Below, piece after piece: positions 55,792 to 64,000 of a stretch of 64,000 nt of DNA; the stretch's first letter is position 1; each line of letters opens with the position of its first letter. A program made the position numbers and the translations under genes. The stretch is from the NCBI RefSeq assembly GCF_003086295.3, contig NC_092054.1, forward strand, positions 56,707,546-56,771,545, given 5' to 3'. The notes under the pieces were generated by a model. That model had not been told where the DNA came from. It did no database searches and saw only the letters and a list, made by a program, of their open reading frames with translations. The DNA comes from Arachis hypogaea. Taxonomy: Eukaryota; Streptophyta; Magnoliopsida; Fabales; Fabaceae.

Positions 55792-57360
55792 AGTCTAAAC
55801 CTCAGAGGCAAATGGGAAGAAATTCACACCATCGAACTCGGGGGAGTTCGAAGTCGGGAAGAACTTCGCCCACATCCTGAGAGCGAAATCGAAGAAGTCC
55901 AGCTCGGAGACACCCTGGACAAAACAACAAATATTGGGGCAACCCTGAAGAAAGAGGTAAAAAAGCCCTTGATATAGTTCCTAAGGGATAATGTCGACCA
56001 CTTTGCATGGAGGGCCGCAGACATACCGGGCATAGACCCCAAGCTAATGTGCAATAAACTGGTAGTATACCCAGGATCTCGGCTGGTACAATAGAAGCGT
56101 AGGAAGCTCGGACCGGAAAGATTCCTAGCTGTGGAAGAACAGGTACAAGCTCTACTGGAGGCAAGATTCATAAGAGAAGTCAAGTACCTTCTATGGCTAG
56201 CCAATCTTGTCTTGGTGAAAAAATCAAATGGGAAATGGCGAATGTGCACTGATTACACTGACCTCAATAAAGCTTGCCCAAAAGATCCCTATCCACTCCC
56301 AAATATCGACACTCTAGTGGATGCTTCCTCCGGATACAAATACCTCTCGTTCATGGATTCTTATTCAGGATACAATCAAATCTCAATGTATCCACCTGAT
56401 CAAGAAAAAACCTCATTCCTAACTCCAAAAGCAAACTATTGTTATGTCGTCATGCCATTCGGACTCAAAAACGTAGGAGCTACATACGAAAGATTAACGA
56501 ACAAAGTCTTCGCAGACCACATCGGGAAACTCATGGAGGTATATGAAGATGACATGTTGGTAAAAACACAGAGTGATGAATCGTTACTATCCGACCTCAC
56601 CAAAATGTTCGACACCATAAGAAAGCACGGTATGCGACTCAATCCAGCAAAATGCACCTTTGCAGTAGAAGCTGGCAAGTTCTTGGGCTTCATGCTCACA
56701 CAAAGAGGAATTGAGGCAAACCCAGATAAATGTCGGGCAATACTCGACATGAAAAGTCTGACCTGCGTCAAAGAGGTACAACAACTCAACGGAAGACTGG
56801 CAGCCCTGTCCAAATTTCTAGCCGGATCGGCCATAAGATCTCTCCCCTTCTATGCCACTTTAAAGAAGGGAAAGAGGTTTGAATGGACAACAGAGTGCGA
56901 GCAGGCCTTCCAGGATTTCAAACGGTTCCTAGGACAACCACCTATTCTAACTCGACCACGGGAAGGAGAACCACTTGTATTATACCTCGCAGTAGGAAAT
57001 CGAGCAATAGCCTCAGCACTAGTCAGAGAAGACGAAAATGGGCAACAACCCATCTACTTCGTCAGCAAAGCTCTACAAGGGGCAGAACTGAACTATCAAA
57101 AGATAGAGAAGTTCGCCTACGCCCTCATACTAACTTCCCGATGACTTCGCCCTTACTTTCAGGCTCACACTATCACGGTTCGGACTAATCAGCCCATGAA
57201 AGGCATTCTCCAAAAGACAGACTTAGCGGGAAGAATTCTACAATGGGCAGTCGAGCTGTCCGAGTTTGATATTCAATATGAAACTCGAACAGCCATCAAG
57301 TCCCAATATTTGGCCGACTTCATTGCTGAGTACACTGACACTCCGGGAACTCCCACAGAA
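55792..57360 (+). pseudogene. pol: Reverse transcriptase and RNase H of G
   Basis: RT motifs: WRMCTDYTDLNKACPKDPYPLP, FMDSYSGYNQI, VMPFGLKNVGATYERL, and VYEDDMLVKT, which keeps both catalytic Asp. RNase H follows (EPLVLYLAVG..AIASALV; IYFVSKAL). Stops fall at about 55976, 56092, 57142 (TSR-stop) and 57361 (TE-stop-N). The open stretch 56131-57141 covers RT and half of RNase H. Confidence 0.88.
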
Positions 57361-57760
57361 TAGAATCTCTACATAGACGGCTCTTCAAACAAAACCAGAA
57401 ATGGCGCAGGTGTGATAATAGAAAGCGATCAGGGAACCCAAATTGAATTTTCCCTCGAATTCGGGTTCCCTGCTTCAAATAACTAGGCCGAATATGAGGA
57501 CTAATAGCTGGTTTGAAGCTGGCTAAGGAGGTTGGAGCTCAAAAGCTTATCATCTTCAGTGACTCACAAGTAGTCACCTTACAAATAGCAGGGAGCTACC
57601 AAGCCAAGGATCCCACCATGAAAAAGTACTTGGACAAAACTAGGAAACAGCTCGGACAACTCGGAGAATACGAGGTCCGCCACATACCTCAGAAACAGAA
57701 TGCTCGAGCTGATGCACTCTCAAAACTAGCTAGCACCAAACCAGGGGGGAACAATAGAAG
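57361..57760 (+). pseudogene. pol: Second, archaeal-type RNase H of G
   Basis: NLYIDGSSN..GAGVII is the first catalytic block. AEYE is the second, between a TAG and a one-base deletion near 57498-57503. LIIFSDSQVV and ARADALSKLA are the third and fourth. This extra RNase H after the normal one is diagnostic of the Tat lineage. Confidence 0.82.
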
Positions 57761-59055
57761 CCTCATCGAGGAAATACTACAGAGCCCGTCAATCTCAGAA
57801 GAAGAAAAGGTCCTAGCCATAACAGGTCTGGATCAAGGATGGATGACTCCCATAATTAACTACCTCAAAACAGAAACACTCCCTACAGATAAGAAAGAGG
57901 CGAAGAGGTTAAAACGGGAGGCACAATACTACACCATCATAAACAATACTCTATACAAGAAAGGGATTTCAACACCACTATTAAAATGTGTGCCGACTTC
58001 CAACACAAAGAAAGTTTTAGAAGAAGTACACAGTGGCTTCTGTGGCAACCATCTCGGAGCATGAGCTCTTGCCAAAAAAGTGCTCTGAGCCGGATTCTAT
58101 TGGCCAACTTTGCAAAAGGAAGCAACAGAGTTCGTAAAGACATGTCCACCATGTCAGAAACATGCTAATTTCCACATCGCCCCACCAGAGGAACTCATCA
58201 GCATAACCTCAGCCTGGCCATTTGCAAAATGGGGGCTCGACCTCCTTGGGCCCTTCCCTCAAGGATCAGGATAGGTCAAGTTCCTCATCGTAGGGGTAGA
58301 CTATTTCACAAAGTGGATTGAGGCCGAGCCCCTAGCTAACGCCACCACTCAAAGAAGTCGAAAATTCCTATATAGAAACATTGTCACAAGGTTTGGGGTT
58401 CCTTACTCCATTACCACAGACAATGGCACTCAATTCACAGACACAGGCTTTAGAAAATTGGTGGCCGACTTAAAAATAAAGCACCAATTCACTTCTGTAG
58501 AACACCCCAAGGCTAATGGACAGGCAGAAGCCGCCAATAAACACATATTAGCCGGGCTAAAATGAAGATTACAGGATGCAATGGGAGCCTGGGCTGAAGA
58601 ACTCCCACAAGTCCTATGGGCATCTCGGACAACTCCACACTCCACAACGAGGGAATCACCCTTCTGACTAGCCTACGGAATGGAGGCAATGATTCCACTG
58701 GAAGTCGAAGAAGGGTCCTCCAGAACGATCTTCTACAGTGAAGAGGCCAACCCCCAACTTCAAAAGGAAGAGCTCGACTTACTTCCAGAAATACGGGAAA
58801 GTGCTCGGATCAGGGAGGTGACATTAAAACGTCGAATAGCCTCAAGGTACAATCAAAAGGTAGTACAGCGAAGTTTTGCCAACAACGACTTCATCCTAAT
58901 CCGAAATGATATCGGAACAAGTCAACCTGGAGAGGGAAAACTAGCGGCTAACTAGAAAGGACACTACCGAATCACAGAGGCATTAGGAAAAGCCTACTAC
59001 AGGGTGTCTGAACTTGAGGGCGAGAGCTACCAAGGTCATGGCACACCTGCAACCT
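57761..59055 (+). pseudogene. pol: Integrase of G
   Basis: HHCC finger (HSGFCGNH ... CPPCQKH) and DDE core with all three acids: WGLDLLGPF, TTDNGTQF and NGQAEAANK. Broken by stops after GNHLGA (58062), AKKVL (58087), GSG (58273), ILAGLK (58562), ESPF (58666) and KLAAN (58953). No chromodomain. Confidence 0.85.
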
Positions 59056-60458
59056 AAGAAGGTATTATAGTTAGGAAGTAATAAAGGATCTTAGGTCAAA
59101 GGTGCACTCATTTTCCTGAAAAGGTTTTTTAACGAGGCACCAAGCCAAGATCTGCAAAACTACCTAACTTAAGAGGGTAAAATCCCACATATATATATTT
59201 CTCCTGTATGTCCACTTCCTATTTGAATAAATTTTTTTAGATTTCTTCTACAAAGAGTCTCTATAGGTCGGCAAGGTGAAAACAAATTCACCGCCCGACC
59301 ACGATGAAAATTGAATTCATCGTCCGAATTTCGACAAAGATCGGCAAAAAGTGAAAACCAAATTCACTGCTTGATCAAAGACAAAGCTACAAGTCAGCAA
59401 GGTGAAGATCAAATTCACCGTCCGATCACGACAAAATCGACAAAGTTATAAAAAGTAATTCATAAGCTGAGGCATGGCCAGCCCTGACTAAAAAATGGAT
59501 TACTAGAAATAACTTGAGATGGACCGACATGAAGAAGTCGGACCGATCGACCAAAGCGACAAAAAGTTATAAAAAAGTGATCCATAGAAAGAGGCCTGAC
59601 GAGGTCTGAGAAAAAATGGATTACTAGAAATAACTTGAGACGGACCGACATGAAGAAGTCGGACCAATTGACCAAAGCGACAAAGTTATAAAAAAGTAAT
59701 CCAAAGAAAGAGGCCTGATCAGCCCTTATCAAAAGTGGATTACTAGAAATAACTAAGAAGGGACCGACGTGAAGAAGTCGGCCCAAGCCGGTCAAAAGCG
59801 ACAGGGTTAGTAAAAAGTAAATCCACAAAAAGAGACTCAGTGAGGTCCAACTAAAACTGGATTACTAGAAACAACTCGAAAGATTCAACGAAAGAAGTCG
59901 ACCAACAGAAGGCGTGCGCTAAAAGGGACACAGCTCGACCCAAAGAAAGCCACGACCTCTCCAAAATCAATTCACAAGTGTTCTATGAGAATACTAAAAA
60001 GAATAGTCGAACAAGGCTAACCTCAAAAGGTCACTTCGACCAAAGCAGGAAATAAACAAGCACCAAGGCAATCAAAAAAGAGGTCGGGTAGCAAAAGCGC
60101 CAACACTCTTAAGATTCCTGGAAGTTCCAAAAGATTGTAAACAAACACGTCAAGAGGAAACAAATCTACTATAATAAAGACTCAGAAGGCTACCCGAGAG
60201 TCGACCTCAAGAGTTCAAAAGCATTTGTTTTACTAAAGAAAGTTGCTAACAAAAGCAACCAAAATGTCAAAGTCAAACGAACTACTAATTACAAAAAATC
60301 CAGAATTTCAAAGACCAACAAAGTCGGGCCACGAGATACCAAAGAAAAACAAGAAACTATAAAGTATTCAAAGACTCTCCAGTGGCTGCATCTCGGGGTG
60401 AAGGAGGACGAGTCGCAATAGGGACCGCATCAACTGTTCCATCCGGGCGAGTCAGGAT
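59056..60458 (+). repeat. Post-integrase noncoding region of G with ~115-120 bp tandem repeats
   Basis: At 59440-59880 four units contain aagttataaaaagtaatcc, gattactagaaataact, ggaccgacatgaagaagtcgg and gaccaaagcgac. Same array type as 1-330 in A. Before it (59260-59430) is a looser repeat of 'ggtgaaaacaaattcaccg...cgaccac'. The remainder to 60458 is A-rich with no gene. Confidence 0.72.
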
Positions 60459-61427
60459 CTAAACATCAGGGTCAGAATCGGGATGGCCGACCTCAGATTC
60501 AGGAGCTGGAGAAGTTGGGGCAATAGAAGCTTTGATGGATGGCACAGGAGGTGGATCTACATCATCATCATCTTCATCAGGGGCAGAAACGATCTTCCCA
60601 TTTTCCACAATATTATCCAAATTGAAGAGAGACAGGTCAAGCTCGGGAGCATGAACTCGGACCTGGTCCTTCAAATTCTCATAGGCAGAAGTTACACTGC
60701 CCACGAGATGACCCTGGAGCTCGGCATAATCAGCTCGAGCAGATTCCAACCACTCCCTGAGCTCTATCATCTCACCATAAGTCCGAACATAGCTATCCTT
60801 ATGCTGCTGCGTCATCTCCTCAGCCAGATTTGCAGAAGCCACTACAGCAGTAGCCTGAGTCTTCTCACCTTCTAACTCTTTTTCAAGCTTTGCCACCTTC
60901 ACCTCAGGTTCCTCCTTCAACCCCTTGATCCTGTCGAATTCCGACTTGGCCTCCTCCATAAAAGTCTTTGTCGCATGAATAGGAAGATCCTGGTTAGTTC
61001 GGAATAAGGCTGCTCCCATGTGTGCCATCTTAATACTGCTTCGGGTAATGAAGTCTAGATGACAAAGAATGGATACATCATCATTAGGAACAACACCATA
61101 AGGAGCAATTTGATGATCGACAAACCCCACAGCATCAAAATCAGGGGCATCCAAATTAAAAGGCTCAACAGTCCTCTGTCTTTTTGGAGGAGAGCTGGCA
61201 GTGGGAGAAGAGGTAGCAACAGAAGTCTGGGGAGGATCAACCAAATGGACCTGAGGAGTAGAAATCACCCTCCTCGACCCAGAAGTGCTCAAGGTCAACT
61301 TTTTAGGAGGGACCTGAGAAGATCCTTCCCCAGCAGCCTTAGCCGAGATGTTCTGGGCAGCTGTAGCTTTTCTCGCCTTCTTAAAGGCCTTCATGGAATC
61401 ATTATTCTTAACCATCTCTGAAAAACA
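60459..61427 (-). CDS. Antisense ORF of G, exon 2
   Basis: About 322 open codons (MVKNNDSMKAFKKARKATAAQ from 61425): basic N terminus, coiled coil (FDRIKGLKEEPEVKVAKLEKELEGEKT), Asp-rich VDPPPVPS tail. Homologous to A and B. The acceptor TTTTTCAG ends at 61428. Confidence 0.65.
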   Translation of the reverse strand, partial: CFSEMVKNNDSMKAFKKARKATAAQNISAKAAGEGSSQVPPKKLTLSTSGSRRVISTPQVHLVDPPQTSVATSSPTASSPPKRQRTVEPFNLDAPDFDAVGFVDHQIAPYGVVPNDDVSILCHLDFITRSSIKMAHMGAALFRTNQDLPIHATKTFMEEAKSEFDRIKGLKEEPEVKVAKLEKELEGEKTQATAVVASANLAEEMTQQHKDSYVRTYGEMIELREWLESARADYAELQGHLVGSVTSAYENLKDQVRVHAPELDLSLFNLDNIVENGKIVSAPDEDDDDVDPPPVPSIKASIAPTSPAPESEVGHPDSDPDV

Positions 61428-61508
61428 TAGCAAAATCAAGTTACAAAACTAGAAAAAAAGAAACAAAAGTAAATAAACAAAGCAAAGAAAAAAGAAGACG
61501 ACTACTAC
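61428..61508 (-). other. Predicted intron of the antisense ORF in G
   Basis: Minus-strand donor CTGA then GTAGTAGTC, acceptor ATGTTTTTCAG before AGATGG. About 81 bp. The donor context differs from A and B, but phase and position agree. Confidence 0.5.
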
Positions 61509-62298
61509 TCAGCTCAGCTCGGATAAGGGAGGGGTCCTCCAAGAATTTCTTTGTGTCGAGATGAGGGGGTTGCCCCCAAATCTCCTCCAACACATTCACA
61601 AAAGCCTGCTCGACCTCATCAAGCATCTCCTACGAATATCTAGACACAGCAACATTCTTTTGCCAACATAAGGGGAAGGCAGGTTCATTATTCGGCTCTA
61701 AGAAAAATGGTCGAGCTCCCTCAATAGCTCAGACCTTAAAAAAGTAGTTCTTAAAGTCCCTAAAGGACTCGTCATACATAGAAAACACTTTATGTCCTTG
61801 GACAAACTGGATAGGAATCCAAGAAGCTTTCTTTTTGGAAGTCCCAGGTTTGGTCAAAACAAAGAGGTAAAGAAAAAGAGTTTGAGAAGGCTTGACATCC
61901 AATTCTTGGCACAGCAACTGAAAGATCATAATAAAGCCCCAGGAGTTCGGATGAAGCTGGGACGGAGCTACATTACATGACCACAACAAATCGGTCTCGA
62001 AAGAGGTAAAAGGAAGGGTAATGTTCATTTGGCTAAAGAAGTAGTCATAAGCAAAAAAGAAGGAATGTTCCCCCTGGGTCAGAGAAGGAAAGTAAACCCT
62101 CTTGTCAGGGTAAGGTGCTACCAACTCGTAATTCTTCTCCTGATCCCTACTACTACAGATCCGATGATGCTTTTTAAGCTCCATGCAATATTCAGAATTA
62201 ACCACTGAAACACACATCAAGACGAGGGAATCCAGCCAGTCAGACTTGTCCTCAGGGACTTTGGAGGATGTCTTTACAATATTTTTGCAAGAAGACAT
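61509..62298 (-). pseudogene. Antisense ORF of G, exon 1
   Basis: Starts MSSCKNIVKTSSK at 62298. Contains LYLFVLTKPGTSKKKASW and FRDFKNYFFKV (recalled Transposase_28). One in-frame TAG near 61627-61629 (RYS-stop-EML), where A and B have Trp, is the only break I see, so this is the best-preserved copy. Confidence 0.68.
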
Positions 62299-63312
62299 GG
62301 GTTAACTAGTCCTACAGCAAGAAAAAAAATAGGATCGAAAAATCAGCTCGGCAAATGTGGATACAACTCAGACTAAAGTACACAACAGCAAAAGGAAATC
62401 CCAGGACTCACACCAAGGTCCATGGCCATCCTTTGGAGGCAGCAACAGAATAAGAATTCGGGAAAAATTACAAGTACTATGTCTCGACATCTCTCAACAA
62501 AAAATAACCCTCTTTCAACAAGCGACACTCCGAAAAGAAAGTCACGAATCAAAAGAGTCATAGGAAAATCATCCATGCCATACAAAACACAAGAACTATC
62601 GACATCAAACATGCCATAAAGATGTAACCTTTTTCAGAATCAAATAGTTCATTATTCCAAAGCTTCAAATCAGAAGACACAATTAGAGACAGTAATAACA
62701 TTCAAATCCCTAAAAGCATTAACCATCAGGAAACGCGAAAAGGTTTATACAAATCGAAGAAGCTCTTAGAGCACACATTACAGCGATGACCGCATGCAAC
62801 AAAACCAGAGAAAGATTCAAACTTTCCAACATAAATTCAAGCAAAGATCAAACACATCCAAGCATAAAAAAATAATATATAGCGCGGAAAGAGAAAAACG
62901 AAGAAAAGGACCAACCTGTAAAGAAAGTGATGAAGACTTGATGAGACCGCACTGACAGTCACCTCCGAAAGCAAGGAGAGCACGCAGACGTGGAAGCTTG
63001 GGAGCAAGAGAAAGGAAAGATCACAGATAATGAAAGAAAGAGCTGAAAGGATGGCACTTTGAAAATTCAAAAAATGAAATGAGAAAGAGGAAAATGGCAG
63101 AAGGGAGTTAATGAGTCTTTAAAAACCTTCACACGTTCCCTATGAAAAATGCAATGCACGATGAAAATTAAAAAGGGTGAGAAAACGCTCCGCATTCAAA
63201 AAGGAAGCTCTACGACGAGATTGACAATGCTCAAGCTCGACTTTCCCAAAAGGGGTCAAAGTCTAGCAAAAGATACGACCTCAAAAGAAAGACTGAGCTC
63301 AAGCAGGGGCAC
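62299..63312 (+). other. Noncoding 3' internal region of G
   Basis: Equivalent to 2534-3681 in A. Ends 'gagctcaagcaggggcac' at the LTR. No supported gene. Confidence 0.5.
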
Positions 63313-63818
63313 TGTTCATGCCCTGGGTCGAGCTGTATGACCCGGGCTGATTGAAGGCAAGCCGACTGACCTCTTCAGGTCAGGATTACCCGACCTCTTC
63401 ATAAAGAGTTCGGCCAAATCACCAGAGGAGCCCAAAGCAAGCCCAAACCAAGGAACACGACCCAAAGTCCAAGGGTAGCCCAAGCCTAGAAGGATAAGGG
63501 CGGTTCCCTTAAAGATAGGATGACTTCACTCAAAAGATAAGATAAGATAAGATAACTATCTTATCCCAAAAGGAGATCACCCTACACCATTATAAATACA
63601 CTAGAGCACCCACGTATAACTCATACTCTAATTCTACTAAAAAACCTGCTTAATACCCTTGCTAACTTAAGCATCGGAGTCCCTTCCAGGTACCACCACC
63701 CTCCGGTGACGAAGGATCAGCACCACCACTAAGCCCAACAAGTCGGACACAACAGCCCCGACCAGTACAAGAGATCTCGTCCGAGATCGACCAACAGTTT
63801 CAGGTAACCTTCGAAACA
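63313..63818 (+). repeat. 3' LTR of G
   Basis: 506 bp, TGTTCATGCC...TTCGAAACA. It has one more GATAA unit than the 5' LTR. Followed by GCTGC, the target duplication. Confidence 0.92.
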
Positions 63819-64000
63819 GCTGCCATTGAATGAATCATTCGTTATTGAAGTTAGACAGTAAGAAAAGTTAATCTGGAGAGAAATAGTATCTCCAAAACCT
63901 TAACTGAATCCTTATCACTATTTTTGCGTCAATCTGGTATTTCGTTCTTTACTATTTTGTTTATGCTTTCAAACAAATAACCATCTTTTCTAATTGCCTG
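63819..64000 (+). repeat. Element F: LTR continuation after G
   Basis: After the GCTGC copy the sequence (agtaagaaaagttaatctgg...aaccttaactg) resembles the J LTR near 40420-40470. It runs off the window. Confidence 0.6.

Larger units (their letters stand above)
30674..63818 (+). mobile_element. Element G: Tat/Ogre-like Ty3/gypsy element with nested insertions
   Basis: LTRs 30674-31174 and 63313-63818, flanked by GCTGC at 30669-30673 and 63819-63823. Subtracting I (31821-34026), H (34554-55058) and their duplications leaves about 10.4 kb: primer site, gag, protease, RT, RNase H, archaeal-type RNase H, integrase, tandem repeats, antisense two-exon ORF, 3' LTR. The gag frame is restored across both insertions. 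The dual RNase H and antisense ORF place it in the Tat lineage. Several stops and one frameshift make it nonfunctional. Confidence 0.92.

Noticed and set aside
1..64000. Host protein-coding genes
   Set aside because: Every long frame fits a retrotransposon product or a repeat. I saw no exon set with another recognisable domain.

Overview
The window is plant repetitive DNA, consisting entirely of nested LTR retrotransposons. I found no host gene, rRNA, genuine tRNA gene or CRISPR array. The organism is a flowering plant and probably a legume. The LTR families and element sizes suggest peanut (Arachis, FIDEL/Feral-like families), but that is recognition from memory and was not checked by any search. 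Two Ty3/gypsy lineages dominate. One is Athila-like (elements C, D, E, H, J and solo LTRs I and K): LTRs of 1.3-2.25 kb running TGATG...CA, a primer binding site complementary to the 3' end of tRNA-Asp, and one long gag-pol frame. The other is Tat/Ogre-like (elements A, B, G): LTRs of about 0.5 kb, the same tRNA-Asp primer, a second archaeal-type RNase H, and an intron-containing antisense ORF between integrase and the 3' LTR.

Layout, left to right. A (1-4218) is the 3' part of a Tat-type element inserted in B, a relative of the same family. B (4219-4339 plus 16078-19353) is split again by C (4340-16077), a full-length Athila-like element on the minus strand with GTAAG target duplications. 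B lies in the 3' end of D (19354-22028), and D lies in the LTR of E (22029-26078, minus strand). From 26079 to 29712 are older fragments: an LTR 3' end, a decayed retrotransposon ORF, and a CGTACGCAC-rich LTR-like block. F (29713-30673, resuming at 63819) is an LTR split by G.

G (30674-63818, TSD GCTGC) spans 33 kb, only about 10.4 kb of which is its own. It holds solo LTR I (31821-34026, TSD GAAGG) and element H (34554-55058, TSD GTGCT). H holds element J (39308-47348, TSD CCATT) and solo LTR K (51137-52891, TSD CTTGT/CATGT). Removing the insertions rejoins the interrupted reading frames, so the order of insertion can be read directly.

Functionally, C (gag-PR-RT-RH-IN) and G (gag-PR-RT-RH-aRH-IN) carry a full protein set but are disabled by nonsense mutations. 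C has also lost catalytic Asp residues in RT and IN. H and J carry gag and protease but no reverse transcriptase or integrase core, so they look non-autonomous and would need enzymes in trans. J keeps an in-frame integrase C-terminal tail. The Athila-like elements share small hairpins whose stems change sequence while staying paired (a tandem pair in U5, one just after gag-pol, one beside the polypurine tract). Each family also carries its own array of palindromes. These conserved cis-elements, kept by elements that lost pol, are the most interesting signal in the window.
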